Shown here: one piece after another, positions 45,569 through 58,500 of the stretch
Layout: the number at the start of each line of letters is the position of its first letter
Position numbering within the stretch: position 1 is the first letter of the stretch
Source of the DNA: Ramlibacter sp. Leaf400
Lineage (GTDB): Bacteria; Pseudomonadota; Gammaproteobacteria; Burkholderiales; Burkholderiaceae_C
NCBI RefSeq assembly: GCF_001424545.1
Contig: NZ_LMQL01000010.1
Coordinates: 124,874 to 188,873, forward strand
Reading direction: 5' to 3'
DNA: 64,000 bases
Notes under the pieces: generated by a model
The model's input: only the letters and a program-made list of their open reading frames with translations
Told to the model about the DNA's origin: nothing
The model's database searches: none
Position numbers and translations under genes: made by a program

Positions 45569-46072
45569 GAGCGGCGCGGGCGGCGGCGGCGGCAGGGCCA
45601 GGCGCGCTTCCTGCACCACCCGCACGCAGTCCTTGATGTGCTCCTCGCCGAGGTAACGCAGGGCCGCATACCCCATCAGGGCCGCCACGGCCTGGCCCGC
45701 GAAGGGCACGTAGCGCGCCGCCTGCTTGCCGGTCATGCGCAGGCCCACGGCGCGCGCCACGCGGATCACCAGGTCGCGCGTGACCACCTTGCCGATCACC
45801 AGCGAGCCGACCACCGAGACCGCCTTCTGCACCTGGTCGCGCTGGTGGTGGGGCAGCCGGTCGAGCTGTTCCGGGGTCAGCCCGAACTGCGAGTTGATCT
45901 CCGGCAGCAGCCGGCTGAGCAGGGCCGCATCCACGGCCCAGTCCACTCCCGGGACCGGCACGGCGCTGGCGGCCGCGCCGACCAGGGCGCGCCGGTTGAG
46001 CAGCCGCCGGCAGAGCTTCACCCGCGCGAGCAGGGCAGGGTCCCCGGCGGCCAGTTGCAACGCGGTAGGCAT
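45545..46072 (-). CDS. DUF697-like hydrophobic protein, unknown function
   Basis: 175 residues (178 from an ATG at 46081). The central part AVPVPGVDWAVDAALLSRLLPEINSQFGL resembles the amphipathic start of DUF697/EcsC-type domains, followed by VGSLVIGKVVTRDLVIRVAR and a hydrophobic helix near residues 125-145 (YVPFAGQAVAALMGYAALRYLG). The C-terminus is Pro-rich (ALPPPPPAPLSMVERLS). Function unknown. The gene is 35 bases after the ABC-F gene on the same strand and overlaps the convergent GAF gene by 24 bases. Confidence 0.65.
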   Translation of the reverse strand: MPTALQLAAGDPALLARVKLCRRLLNRRALVGAAASAVPVPGVDWAVDAALLSRLLPEINSQFGLTPEQLDRLPHHQRDQVQKAVSVVGSLVIGKVVTRDLVIRVARAVGLRMTGKQAARYVPFAGQAVAALMGYAALRYLGEEHIKDCVRVVQEARLALPPPPPAPLSMVERLS

Positions 46073-46107
46073 GCCACCCATTCTGCGGCAGCCGCGCTGC
46101 GCGCGGG

Positions 46108-48036
46108 TCAGGCGGAAGCGTCGATCGTCTCGATCTCGCCGGAGAGCGCCAGCCAGCGCTCCTCCACCGAGGCCAAGTCCTGCGTGAGGACCTTCAGCTG
46201 GCGGCCCGCATCTGCGATCTCGGCCGGCGGCAGGCCCGTCGCGAGCCGCTGCTCCAGGGCTTCCTTCTCGGCCTGCAGGCGCGCCATCTGCTGTTCGGCC
46301 TGCGCGAGGTCCTTCTTCAGCTGGCGCGCGCGGGCCGCGGCCTGCTTTTGCGCCGCGGGGTCCGGCCGACGTTGCTCGGGTTCGGGCGCGGCCACCGGCG
46401 CGGCCGCAATTGCCGCCGCAGCCGATTCCAGCCGCGCCGCCTCGCGCAGCCGGCGCGCTTCCTCCAGCAGGTAGCGCTGGTAGTCGTCCAGGTCGCCGTC
46501 GAAGGGGCCGACCCGCCCGCGGCCAACCAGCCAGAACTCGTCGCACACCGACCGCAGCAGCGCGCGGTCGTGGCTGACCAGCAGCACCGTGCCCTCGAAC
46601 TCGTTGAGCGCGACCGACAGTGCCTCGCGGGTGGCCAGGTCCAGGTGGTTGGTGGGCTCGTCCAGCAGCAGCAGGTTGGGGCGCTGCCACACGATCATGG
46701 CCAGCACCAGCCGCGCCTTCTCGCCGCCGCTCATGGTGCCCACGGCCTGCGCCACCATGTCGCCGGAGAAGTTGAAGCTGCCCAGGAAGTTGCGCAGCTC
46801 CTGCTCGCGCCCCTGCGGGCCCACGTCGCGCGCCAGCCGGATCATGTGCTCCAGCGGGTTGCTGTCGGAGGAAAGCACGTCCAGCTCCTGCTGGGCGAAG
46901 TAGCCGATGTGCAGGCCCTTGCCCTCGGTGATGTCGCCGGCGAGCGCCGGGATCTCGCGCGCGATGGTCTTGACCAGGGTGGACTTGCCCTGGCCGTTGG
47001 CGCCCAGGATGCCGATGCGCTGGCCGGCCAGCACCGAGCGGCTGACGCCGCGCAGCACCGTCTTCTCGCCGTAGCCCAGCTCCGCATCGGAGACCACCAG
47101 CATCGGGTTGGGCAGGTTGGCCGGCTCCTTGAACTCGAAGCTGAACTCGGCCTCGGCCAGCACCGGGGCGATCTTCTCCATCCGCTCCAGTGCCTTGACG
47201 CGGCTTTGCGCCTGCTTGGCCTTGGAGGCCTTGGCCTTGAAGCGGTCGATGAACTTCTGCAGGTGCGCGATGCGCTCCTGCTGGCGGCCGAAGGCGGACT
47301 GCTGCTGTTCCAGCTGCTGGGCGCGCTGCGTCTCGAAGGCGCTGTAGTTGCCGCCGTAGCGGGTGAGCTTGTTCTGCTCGATGTGCAGCGTCACGTTCGT
47401 CACCGCGTCGAGAAACTCGCGGTCGTGGCTGATCACCACCATGGTGCCGGGGTAGCGCTGCAGCCAGGCCTCCAGCCAGACCAGCGCGTCCAGGTCCAGG
47501 TGGTTGGTGGGCTCGTCCAGCAGCAGCAGGTCGGACGGGCACATCAGCGCGCGCGCCAGCTGCAGCCTCATCCGCCAGCCGCCCGAGAAGCTGTTGACCG
47601 GCAGGTGCAGCTCCGCGACCTTGAATCCAAGGCCCAGGATCAGGGCCTGCGCGCGCGGCATGGCGTCGTGCTCGCCGGCATCGGCCAGGTCCGAATGCGC
47701 GTGGGCGATGCGCATGCCGTCCTCGGAGTTTTCGGCCTGCGCGAGCTCCTCGCGCAGCGTCATCAGGCGGGTGTCGCCGCCCAGCACGAAGTCGGTGGCG
47801 CTCTCGCCGGTCTCCGGCATGTGCTGGGCCACCTGCGAGAGGCGCCAGTGGGCGGGGACCGAGAACTCGCCGGCGTCCTCGTGCAGGCTGCCGTTGAAGA
47901 GGGCGAAAAGGCTGGATTTGCCGGCGCCGTTGCGGCCGACGAGGCCGACTTTCTCGCCGGGGTTGAGGGTGGCCGACACCTTGTCCAGCAGCACCTTGGC
48001 GCCGCGGCGCAGGGTCAGGTTGCGCAGCGTGATCAT
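46108..48036 (-). CDS. ABC-F family ATPase (YheS-type)
   Basis: 642-residue cytoplasmic protein with two ABC domains and no membrane part, so an ABC-F translation factor rather than a transporter. Domain 1: Walker A GRNGAGKSS (~35), signature FSGGWRMRLQLARAL, LLLDEPTNHLDL. Between the domains is the basic helical P-site tRNA interaction linker (RIAHLQKFIDRFKAKASKAK). Domain 2: GANGQGKST, TMSGGEKARLVLAM, LLLDEPTNHLDL. A charged coiled coil ends the protein (~540-640). YheS is the closest pattern known to me; it relieves particular ribosome stalls. Confidence 0.92.
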   Translation of the reverse strand: MITLRNLTLRRGAKVLLDKVSATLNPGEKVGLVGRNGAGKSSLFALFNGSLHEDAGEFSVPAHWRLSQVAQHMPETGESATDFVLGGDTRLMTLREELAQAENSEDGMRIAHAHSDLADAGEHDAMPRAQALILGLGFKVAELHLPVNSFSGGWRMRLQLARALMCPSDLLLLDEPTNHLDLDALVWLEAWLQRYPGTMVVISHDREFLDAVTNVTLHIEQNKLTRYGGNYSAFETQRAQQLEQQQSAFGRQQERIAHLQKFIDRFKAKASKAKQAQSRVKALERMEKIAPVLAEAEFSFEFKEPANLPNPMLVVSDAELGYGEKTVLRGVSRSVLAGQRIGILGANGQGKSTLVKTIAREIPALAGDITEGKGLHIGYFAQQELDVLSSDSNPLEHMIRLARDVGPQGREQELRNFLGSFNFSGDMVAQAVGTMSGGEKARLVLAMIVWQRPNLLLLDEPTNHLDLATREALSVALNEFEGTVLLVSHDRALLRSVCDEFWLVGRGRVGPFDGDLDDYQRYLLEEARRLREAARLESAAAAIAAAPVAAPEPEQRRPDPAAQKQAAARARQLKKDLAQAEQQMARLQAEKEALEQRLATGLPPAEIADAGRQLKVLTQDLASVEERWLALSGEIETIDASA

Positions 48037-48096
48037 TGGAAAACGGAAATCTTGGGGAGGCAGGCGCGGCGACGGCTTGCGTTGCCCGCGCGCAGA

Positions 48097-48981
48097 TCAG
48101 GGGGAGGAGGGCGATTGTCGCACCAGGGCCTCGCGCGTCAGCAGCAGCACCTGGTCGGCGCCGGCGCTGGTGTCCAGCCACACGGCTTCCAGGCGCGGGA
48201 AGGCGCGCTCGAAATTCGGGCGTTCGTTGCCGATCTCCAGCACCAGCACGGCCTGGGGCGACATGCGGGCCGGCGCGACTTGCAGGAGGGCTCGGACGAA
48301 GTCCATGCCGTCCGCGCCGCCCGCCAGGGCCAGCTCGGGCTCGGCGCGGTACTCGGGTGGCAGCTCGGCCATGCTGGTGCTGTTGACGTAGGGCGGGTTG
48401 CAGAGGATGAGGTCGTAGGACCCTTCGACGGATTGCAGGCCGTCCGAGCGCAGCAGGCGGATTCGCTCCTGCAGGCCATGGCGCTCGACGTTGAGGCGGG
48501 CCACTTCCAGCGCCTCGGCCGAGAGGTCGGCGCCGTCGACCGTGACGTCCGGGTAGGCCATGGCCGCGAGCACGGCCAGGCTGCCGTTGCCGGTGCACAG
48601 GTCCAGCACGCGGCGGGTATGTTCGCCCAGCCAGGGGTCCAGGGTGCCGTCGGCCAGCAGCTCGGCGATGAAGCTGCGCGGCACGATGGCGCGCTCGTCC
48701 ACGTGGAAGGGCACGCCCTGCAGCCAGGCCTCGCCGGTCAGGTAGGCGGCGGGCTTGCGGGTGGCGATGCGTTGCTCGACCAGGGCTTCGACGCCGCGGA
48801 CCTGGTCCGGCGCGAGGTCGTCGTCGGCATGGCCGTCGAGGTCGTCGAGCGGCAGGCCCAGCTTCCAGAGCGCGAGCCAGGCGGCTTCGTCGAAGGCGTT
48901 GGCCGTGCCGTGGCCGAAGGCGACGCCGGCCTGGTCCAGGCGGGCGGCGGAGTGCTCGATGAGTTCGATCAGGGTGGTCAT
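48097..48981 (-). CDS. prmB: Ribosomal protein uL3 glutamine N5-methyltransferase PrmB
   Basis: 294-residue SAM-dependent methyltransferase that methylates Gln of ribosomal protein L3. SAM motif VLDLCTGNGSLAVLAA (~130) and the catalytic N-P-P-Y in LILCNPPYVNSTSMAELPPEY, the extended motif separating PrmB from PrmC. PAAYLTGEAWLQGVPFHVDER is the usual N-terminal-domain segment. The ATG at 48981 is preferred to one at 48990. Downstream of dapE on the same strand with a REP element between. Confidence 0.93.
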   Translation of the reverse strand: MTTLIELIEHSAARLDQAGVAFGHGTANAFDEAAWLALWKLGLPLDDLDGHADDDLAPDQVRGVEALVEQRIATRKPAAYLTGEAWLQGVPFHVDERAIVPRSFIAELLADGTLDPWLGEHTRRVLDLCTGNGSLAVLAAMAYPDVTVDGADLSAEALEVARLNVERHGLQERIRLLRSDGLQSVEGSYDLILCNPPYVNSTSMAELPPEYRAEPELALAGGADGMDFVRALLQVAPARMSPQAVLVLEIGNERPNFERAFPRLEAVWLDTSAGADQVLLLTREALVRQSPSSP

Positions 48982-48996
48982 GGAGCGCAAGATTTC

Positions 48997-49076
48997 GTCA
49001 TTCCCGCGGAGGCGGGAATCCAGTGCGTCCGCATTCTGCCGTGCGCCCCCTGGGTCCCCGCCTTCGCGGGGACGAC
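48997..49076. repeat. Bipartite palindromic repeat (REP pair), copy 1, downstream of dapE
   Basis: Two inverted arms, 48997-49023 and 49050-49076, each a hairpin around CCCGCGGAGGCGGG / CCCCGCCTTCGCGGGG, joined by a 26-base spacer containing CCGCATTCTGC. The whole unit matches 50228-50305 in the same orientation, including the spacer. It ends two bases before the dapE stop codon. Confidence 0.85.
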
Positions 49077-49078
49077 GA

Positions 49079-51476
<2,398 letters not shown>

Positions 51477-51614
51477 TTGATTCACCTCACTCCATCCGGA
51501 TGACCGAATCATCGCGGCTCGACGGCCCGATGACAAATCGAGGGGACCGCGCGGGCGCGGATTCGGTCACCCCCGCGCAGCCTGCGGGCGTCACCGGTCC
51601 GCGCGGACGGGCCC

Positions 51615-52439
51615 TCAGGGCCGCAGCAGGTCGTTCAGGCTGGTCTTGGCGCGGGTCTGGGCATCGACCCGCTTGACGATGATGGCCGCGTACAGGCTGT
51701 ACTTGCCGCCGTCCTTGGGCAGGCTGCCCGAGATCACCACCGAGCCGGCCGGCACGCGGCCGTAGCTCACCTCGCCGGTGGCGCGGTCGTAGATCGGGGT
51801 GCTCTGGCCGATGTACACGCCCATGGAGACCACCGAGTTCTCCTCGACGATCACGCCTTCGACGATCTCGGAGCGGGCGCCGATGAAGCAGTTGTCCTCG
51901 ATGATGGTCGGGTTGGCCTGCAGGGGCTCGAGCACGCCGCCCAGGCCCACGCCGCCGGACAGGTGCACGTTCTTGCCGACCTGGGCGCAGGAGCCCACCG
52001 TGGCCCAGGTGTCGACCATGGTGCCTTCGTCGACGTAGGCGCCGATGTTGACGTAGCTGGGCATCAGCACCGCGCCCTTGGCGACGAAGCTGCCGCGGCG
52101 GGCCACGGCCGGCGGCACCACGCGCACGCCGGTGGCCGCCATCTCCTCGGGCGTGAGGTGGGCGAACTTGGTCTGCACCTTGTCGAAGAAGGCCAGGTCG
52201 CCCGACTTCATCAGCTCGTTGTCCTTCAGGCGGAACGACAGCAGCACTGCCTTCTTGATCCACTGGTGCACGGTCCACTGGCCCACGCCTTCGCGCGTGG
52301 CGACGCGCAGGCGGCCGTGGTTCAGCTCGGCGATGACGTGTTCGACCGCCTCGCTGACGTCCTTGGGCGCGCCTTTCGGGGACAGGCTGGCGCGGTTTTC
52401 CCAGGCGGCATCGATGGTCTGTTGAAGTTGTGCGGTCAT
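51615..52439 (-). CDS. dapD: Tetrahydrodipicolinate N-succinyltransferase
   Basis: Succinyl-CoA-dependent step of the lysine/DAP pathway. 274 residues: helical N-terminal domain, then the left-handed beta-helix of hexapeptide repeats ([34 protein letters not shown] begins at ~140), and the family C-terminus. The ATG at 52439 overlaps the dapC stop by four bases. Together with dapC and dapE it shows that the organism uses the succinylase route. Confidence 0.97.
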   Translation of the reverse strand: MTAQLQQTIDAAWENRASLSPKGAPKDVSEAVEHVIAELNHGRLRVATREGVGQWTVHQWIKKAVLLSFRLKDNELMKSGDLAFFDKVQTKFAHLTPEEMAATGVRVVPPAVARRGSFVAKGAVLMPSYVNIGAYVDEGTMVDTWATVGSCAQVGKNVHLSGGVGLGGVLEPLQANPTIIEDNCFIGARSEIVEGVIVEENSVVSMGVYIGQSTPIYDRATGEVSYGRVPAGSVVISGSLPKDGGKYSLYAAIIVKRVDAQTRAKTSLNDLLRP

Positions 52440-53653
52440 GGACGGTTCGAGGAGGAAGTGTTCTGGAGGAATTGGACGATGCGTTGCGCGGCTTCCAGGC
52501 ATTCGGCGGTCTGCGCCACCAGGGCCATGCGCACGCGGCCGGCGCCGGGGTTGCGGCCGCCGCTCTCGCGGGCCAGGTAGCTGCCCGGCAAGACCGTCAC
52601 ATTGTATTGAGCCAGCAGGTCGCGGGCGAACGCCTGGTCGTCCCCGCCGGGCACGCCGGCCCAGAGGTAGAAGCTGGCGTCGGGCAGGCGCACGTCCAGC
52701 ACCTGCTCGAGCACGGGCGTCACCTGCGCGAACTTGCGGCGGTACTGGGCCCGGTTGTCCACCACGTGCTGCTCGTCGCCCCAGGCCGCGATGCTGGCCG
52801 CCTGCACCGGCGGCGCCATGGCGCTGCCGTGGTAGGTGCGGTAGAGCGCGAAGGCCTTGAGCAGCTGGGCGTCGCCGGCGACGAAGCCGCTGCGCATGCC
52901 CGGCACGTTGCTGCGCTTGGACAGGCTGATGAAAGACACCAGCCCGCGGAAGTCGCCGCGCCCGAGCCGGGCCGCCGCCTCCATGCCGCCCAGCGGCGGC
53001 TCGTCGCGGAAGTAGATCTCGCTGTAGCACTCGTCCGAGGCGATCACGAAGCCGTGACGGTCCGACAGCTCGAACAGCTTGCGCCATTCGTCGATCGGCA
53101 TCACGGCGCCGGTGGGGTTGCCCGGGGAGCAGACGTACAGCAGCTGCGTTCGCGCCCAGACGTCGGCGGGCACGCTGTCCCAGTCGACCGCGAAGTTGCG
53201 CGCCGGATCGGACGGCGCGTAGTACGGCTCGGCCCCGGCCAGCAGGGTCGCGCCTTCGTAGATCTGGTAGAACGGATTGGGGCAGACCACCACCGGCCGC
53301 CTGGACGGATCGACCACGGTCTGCGCGAAGGCGAACAGCGCCTCGCGCGAGCCGTTCACCGGCAGCACCTGGGTGGCCGGGTCCACCGCCAGGCCGTAGC
53401 GGCGCTGCAGCCAGCCGGCGAAGGCCTCGCGCAGGGCCGGCGTGCCGATGGTGGGCGGGTAGCCGGCCAGGTCGGCGCCCGGCGTCTCCATCGCCTGCGA
53501 CAGCGCCTGCTTGATGAAGGCCGGCGTCGCGTGCTTGGGCTCGCCGATGCCCAGGCTGATCGGGCGGAAAGCGGGGTTCGGGGTCACGCCCGCGAACAGT
53601 TGCCGCAGCCGCTCGAAGGGGTAGGGCTGAAGGCGGGCCAGGAGGGGATTCAT
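52436..53653 (-). CDS. dapC: Succinyldiaminopimelate aminotransferase
   Basis: PLP fold-type I aminotransferase converting N-succinyl-2-amino-6-ketopimelate to N-succinyl-LL-DAP. 405 residues; the PLP lysine is in [15 protein letters not shown], with NPTGAVM and the Asp of [11 protein letters not shown]. It heads the dapC-dapD-pilU-dapE run. A GATAAT element lies only eight bases before the ATG, so the main transcript may be nearly leaderless. Confidence 0.94.
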   Translation of the reverse strand: MNPLLARLQPYPFERLRQLFAGVTPNPAFRPISLGIGEPKHATPAFIKQALSQAMETPGADLAGYPPTIGTPALREAFAGWLQRRYGLAVDPATQVLPVNGSREALFAFAQTVVDPSRRPVVVCPNPFYQIYEGATLLAGAEPYYAPSDPARNFAVDWDSVPADVWARTQLLYVCSPGNPTGAVMPIDEWRKLFELSDRHGFVIASDECYSEIYFRDEPPLGGMEAAARLGRGDFRGLVSFISLSKRSNVPGMRSGFVAGDAQLLKAFALYRTYHGSAMAPPVQAASIAAWGDEQHVVDNRAQYRRKFAQVTPVLEQVLDVRLPDASFYLWAGVPGGDDQAFARDLLAQYNVTVLPGSYLARESGGRNPGAGRVRMALVAQTAECLEAAQRIVQFLQNTSSSNRP

Positions 53654-53661
53654 GGGCAGCG

Positions 53662-53667
53662 ATTATC
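53662..53667 (-). promoter_or_regulatory. Putative -10 element just upstream of dapC
   Basis: On the minus strand GATAATCGC, the same core as at 6150 and 44704, ends eight bases before the dapC ATG. A start about seven bases on would leave only one or two untranslated bases. No clear -35. Confidence 0.4.
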
Positions 53668-53768
53668 GGATGCGCTGCGCCGGCCTCTTTCACGCGGTCG
53701 AGCTGCGCACCTTGAAAAGGGACGAGCCTCGCGCCTATCCTTGTCGTCCCTTTGCGTGAGGAGCCCCC

Positions 53769-54146
53769 ATGCTGTCCGAAAGCACCGTGACCACCATGCT
53801 GCCCGTCGTCGACATGCAGCGCGCCAGGACCTTCTACGAGGGCAAGCTGGGCCTGCGGCCCGAGGCCCAGCCCAACGGCAATACGCTCTACCACTGCGGC
53901 GCCGCGGCCATCGCCCTGTACCAGCGCGACACGCCGACCAAGGCCGAGCACACGGCGATGAGCTTCGAGGTGCGCGACCTCGCGTCGGAGATCGGCCAGC
54001 TGGAGAAGGCGGGCGTGAAGTTCGAGGACTACGACCTGCCGGGGCTCAAGACGGTGAACCACATCTGCGATCTCGGCGCCGAGAAGGCCGCGTGGTTCTA
54101 CGACACCGAGGGCAACTGCCTCTGCCTGCACCAGGACAAGGCCTGA
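53769..54146 (+). CDS. VOC (glyoxalase/bleomycin-resistance fold) protein
   Basis: 125 residues, one vicinal-oxygen-chelate module pair: [22 protein letters not shown] at the start, then [25 protein letters not shown] and [15 protein letters not shown] at the end. Candidate metal ligands are Glu/His in the last strands, but the set differs from glyoxalase I, so no reaction is assigned. A GAGGAG ribosome site precedes the ATG. Divergent from dapC across 115 bases. Confidence 0.8.
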   Translation: MLSESTVTTMLPVVDMQRARTFYEGKLGLRPEAQPNGNTLYHCGAAAIALYQRDTPTKAEHTAMSFEVRDLASEIGQLEKAGVKFEDYDLPGLKTVNHICDLGAEKAAWFYDTEGNCLCLHQDKA

Positions 54147-54260
54147 TTGGGCGGGGCGCCCACGCGGCAGGCGGTGCCTGCCGCGTGGGGGCAGGGTGCG
54201 GGTGACAACAGGAAACCTCTGCGCCCCGCCACCGCCACCGCCATCGCCTTTGTCGCCACC

Positions 54261-54346
54261 GTCATCCCCGCGAAGGCGGGGATCCAGTGCTTCCCCGAAG
54301 TCCGCTGGAGGCGGACGCTCTGGATTCCCGCCTTCGCGGGAATGAC
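54261..54346. repeat. Bipartite palindromic repeat (REP pair), copy 3
   Basis: Arms 54261-54287 and 54320-54346 are near-perfect inverted copies (ATCCCCGCGAAGGCGGGGAT-type hairpins). The spacer differs from the copies at 48997 and 50228 and holds its own hairpin, GTCCGC/GCGGAC. A further partial end (GGGAATGACGG) follows near 54360. The element lies in the 328-base region between the VOC and DUF72 genes (54147-54474), where I see no gene or other feature; these genes converge, so it may terminate transcripts. Confidence 0.85.
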
Positions 54347-54474
54347 GGGACGTGGAGAGCGGGAATGACGGACGTGGCGAGCGAAATGACGGTGAGGGGC
54401 AGCGGGCCGCCGGAGACCCCATGCCGCATGCCACTGACAGCAATGAGCCGCGACCAGAGCCACCCCCCGAACAA

Positions 54475-55383
54475 CTACGCCCCCCAGCCATTCCCCTCCA
54501 ACGGTGAAAGCGGCACCCCCAAAACCGCCATCAACTCCCGCGCGTTCTCCGGCGCATGCAACTTGTCGGTGTTGTCGAAGTAGCAATAGACATCCCGCGC
54601 CTCCCGCTTCGCCGGCGCGCGCTTCGAGATCAGCCGCGCATCCGCCGGCTGCCCTCCATTCCGCCACGCATCGATCCGCGCGCCCCACTCCGCGATCTGC
54701 TCCGGCGAATACCGGCTCTTGTACAGCTCGGTCGAACCATGCAGCCGCATGTAGACGAAATCGGCCGTCACGTCCTCGTACAGCGGCCAGGGGTTGGGCG
54801 TGTCGGCCACCACCCAGGCGACGTTGAACCGCCGCAGCAGCGCGATGAAGGCCGGTTGGACGAAGGAGTCGTGCCGCACCTCCACGCAGTGGCGAAGGCG
54901 CTGCCGGTGCTGCGGCTCGACCATCTCCCGCCCCTTGAGGCGGTGGTCGTGCCGTAACGCCACCTTGGCCGCCGCCGCGGTGGTCCTGGGCAGCGAAGCG
55001 AAGAACTGCTCGAACAGCCCCAGGTCCAGCCGCATCTGGGGCGGGAACTGCCACAGGATCGGCCCCAGCTTGTCGCCCAGGGCGAACAGCCCCGAAGCGA
55101 AGAAATTGCCCATCGCCGCCTCGATGTTGCGCAGCTTGAGCATGTGCGTGATGAACCGCCCACCCTTGACGGCGAAGACGAAGCCCGGCGGCGTCTGCGC
55201 GGCCCAGGTCGCGTAGCTGGAAGGCCGCTGCAGCGAATAGAACGAGCCATTGAGCTCGATGCTGTTGAAGTGGCGGGCCGCGTGCCAGAGCTCCCGGGCC
55301 TGGGCCAGGCCCCGCGGGTAGAAGTTGCCGCGCCAGGGCGTGTAACGCCAGCCCGAGACGCCGATGAACACCTTGCCCGCCAT
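54475..55383 (-). CDS. DUF72 family protein
   Basis: 302 residues, TIM-barrel-like DUF72 (YecE) family, function unknown. Family marks: [19 protein letters not shown] at the N-terminus, [48 protein letters not shown], and [16 protein letters not shown] near the C-terminus; [18 protein letters not shown] ends the conserved part. Predicted cytoplasmic, single gene, convergent with the VOC gene and divergent from smc. Confidence 0.9.
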   Translation of the reverse strand: MAGKVFIGVSGWRYTPWRGNFYPRGLAQARELWHAARHFNSIELNGSFYSLQRPSSYATWAAQTPPGFVFAVKGGRFITHMLKLRNIEAAMGNFFASGLFALGDKLGPILWQFPPQMRLDLGLFEQFFASLPRTTAAAAKVALRHDHRLKGREMVEPQHRQRLRHCVEVRHDSFVQPAFIALLRRFNVAWVVADTPNPWPLYEDVTADFVYMRLHGSTELYKSRYSPEQIAEWGARIDAWRNGGQPADARLISKRAPAKREARDVYCYFDNTDKLHAPENARELMAVLGVPLSPLEGNGWGA

Positions 55384-55509
55384 GCGCCCGGTCTAGCAAA
55401 AACAGCCGGGCTGCGGCGTCGGCCCTTACCGCCTGTTTCAGGCGGCGGGGGCCCCTTCCCCGGGGGGCCGGCGTGGCTCAGCACGGTATCATGCGACCCA
55501 CTTTCCGAC

Positions 55510-55528
55510 GGGCCGCCCGTGGCGGCCC
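55510..55528 (+). promoter_or_regulatory. Hairpin in the smc leader
   Basis: GGGCCGCC and GGCGGCCC form a perfect eight-base stem with a CGT loop, 35 bases before the smc GTG and about 18 after a TATCAT that might be a -10 element (55487-55492). Could affect translation of smc; no known riboswitch or attenuator is recognised. Confidence 0.25.
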
Positions 55529-55562
55529 CCCGCTGAACGAATCCTCCACCGGGCTTGCCGCC

Positions 55563-58500
55563 GTGCGTCTCACCTCCATCAAGCTTTCCGGATTCAAGTC
55601 CTTCGCCGAACCCACCAACTTCATGTTGCCCGGCCAGCTGGTCGGGGTGGTCGGCCCCAACGGCTGCGGCAAGTCCAACATCATGGATGCGGTGCGCTGG
55701 GTGCTGGGGGAGTCGAAGGCGAGCGAACTGCGTGGCGAGTCCATGCAGGACGTCATCTTCAACGGCACGACCACCCGCAAGCCGGCCTCGAGGTCGTCGG
55801 TCGAACTGATCTTCGACAACGCCGACCACCGCGCCGGCGGCCAGTGGAGCCAGTTCGCCGAGATCGCGGTCAAGCGCGTGCTCACGCGCGACGGCACCAG
55901 CAGCTACTACATCAACAACCAGCCGGTGCGCCGCCGCGACGTGCAGGACGTGTTCCTGGGCACCGGCCTGGGACCGCGCGCCTACGCCATCATCGGCCAG
56001 GGCACCATCAGCCGGATCATCGAATCCAAGCCCGAGGAGCTGCGCCTGTTCCTCGAGGAGGCGGCGGGCGTCTCCAAGTACAAGGAGCGCCGGCGCGAGA
56101 CCGAGAACCGCCTGTCCGATACGCGCGAGAACCTCACGCGCGTGGAAGACATCCTGCGCGAGCTCAACGCCAACCTCGACAAGCTGGAAAAGCAGGCCGA
56201 GGTGGCGCAGAAGTACAACTCGCTGCAGGCCGAGGTCACGCTCAAGCAGCACCAGCAGTGGTTCCTCAAGCGCGCCGAAGCCGAGACCGACCAGGTCCGC
56301 ATCAAGACCGATGCCGACAAGGCCGTGAACGACCTCGAGTCGCGCCTGGCCGACCTGCGCCACGTCGAGAGCGAGCTGGAGACCATCCGCCAGGCGCACT
56401 ACGCGGCCGGCGACACGGTCAACCAGGCCCAGGGGCAGCTGTACGAGGCCAGTGCCGAAGTCGGCCGGCTGGAGGCGGAGATCCGCTTCGTGGTCGAGGG
56501 CCGCCAGCGGGTGGAGCAGCGGCTGCAGCAGCTCAAGGAACAGACCGCCCAGTGGGCTGCGCGCAAGGACGATGCCGCCGCCGAGGTCGAGACGCTGGCC
56601 GGCCAGGCGGTCGACGCCGAGGAAAAGGCCACGCTGCTGGCCGCCCAGGTCGAGGAGCAGGCCATGGCGCTGCCCGACCTGGAGGAGGCGCTGCGCCAGG
56701 CCCAGGGCAAGTCGGCCGAGCAGCGCACCGGCGTCGCCCAGGTGCAGCAGCAGATCCAGGTGCTGGCGGCCGACCAGCGCAACATCGAGGAACAGAGCCG
56801 CCAGCTCTCGCAGCGGCGCGAGCGCCTGGTGGCCGACCGCAACGCGCTGGCCGCGCCCGACGAGGCGCGCCTGGCCAACCTCCAGCAGCAGCTGGGCGCG
56901 GCGCAGGAGACCGCCGAGACCGCCGATGCGCGCCTGCACGAGCTGCAGGAGCAGGTGCCGCAGCTGGACGAGGACCGCCGCGCGAAGCAGCAGGCCGTCA
57001 ACAGCGAGGGCCACAAGCAGGCCGACCTGTCGGCCCGCATGGAGGCGCTCAAGGCGCTGCAGGAGAAGGTCCGCACCGACGACAAGCTCAAGCCCTGGCT
57101 GGCCCGCCACGGCCTGGACGGCCTGCAGGCGCTGTGGAGCCGCATCCACATCGAGCAAGGCTGGGAGAACGCGCTGGAATCCGTGCTGCGCGAGCGCCTG
57201 TCCTCGCTGGAGGTCTCGCGCCTGGAGATGGTCAAGGCCTTCGCCGCCGACGCGCCGCCGGCCAAGCTGGCCTTCTACACGCCGCCGGCAGCCGCCGTGC
57301 CCGAGGCGGCCGGCGCGCTGCCGCGCCTGTCGGACCTGCTGCGCCTGAACGACGCCGGCCAGAAGGCGCTGCTGGCCGACTGGTTGTCCGGCTGCTACAC
57401 CGCCGCCAGCTTCGACGAAGCGCTGTCCGCCCGCGACAAGCTCAAGCCGGGCGAGGCGATCTACGTCAAGTCCGGCCACTGCGTCACGGCCCACAGCGTG
57501 AGCTTCTACGCGCAGGACTCCGAGCGCGCCGGCCTGCTCGCGCGCCAGCAGGAGATCGAGAACCTCGAGAAGCAGCTGCGCGCTCAGGCCCTGATCACCG
57601 AGGAGGCGCGCTTCGCGCTGGTGCGGGCCGAGGCCGCGTACAGCGACGCTTCCCAGCGCCTGGTGGCCGCACGCCGCGAGGCCGCCGACACCCAGAGCCG
57701 CGCCCACGAACTGCAGGTGGAGACCCTGCGCCTGACGCAGCTGGCCGAGCAGACCCGCGCCCGCAGCGAACAGATCGCCGGCGACCTGGCCGAGGTCGAC
57801 GCGCTGCTGGAGGAGCTGCAGGAGCGCCGCGTGGCCGCCGAAGGGCGCTTCGAGGAGCTGGACATGCAGCTGGCCGACAGCCAGGAGCGCCACGCCCAGC
57901 TGGACGAACGCGTGATCGAGTCCGAGCGCAAGCTGGCCCAGGCCCGCGAGCAGCAGCGCAGCCTGGAGCGGCAGGCGCAGGAGGCGCAGTTCTCCCAGCG
58001 GTCGCTGGAGGCGCGCCGCGCCGAACTGCAGCGCGCCATCGAGACCGCCAGCCAGCAGGCCGGCGCCATCGCCCAGGAAGAGGAACGCGCACATACCGAG
58101 CTCGCGCGACTGACCGACGCGGCCGCGCAGGCCGGCCTGCAGAACGCGCTGCAGCTCAAGTCCGAGCGCGAGACGTCGCTGGGCGCCAAGCGCAGCGAGT
58201 ACGACGACCTGACCGCCAAGCTGCGCGCCAGCGATGAGCGCCGCCTGCAGCTCGAACGCGAGCTGGACCCGCTGCGCCAGCGCATCACCGACCTGCAGCT
58301 CAAGGAGCAGGCCGCCCGCCTGGGCCTGGAGCAGTACAGCCAGCAGCTGGCCGACGCCAATGCCGACCTGGAGGCCGTGGGCAAGTCCATCGCCGAGGGC
58401 AACGTGCGCCTGGCGGGCATGCAGGGCGACATCGACCGGCTGCACCGCGAGATCGCGGCGCTGGGCGCGGTCAACCTCGCGGCGCTGGAGGAGCTGTCCA

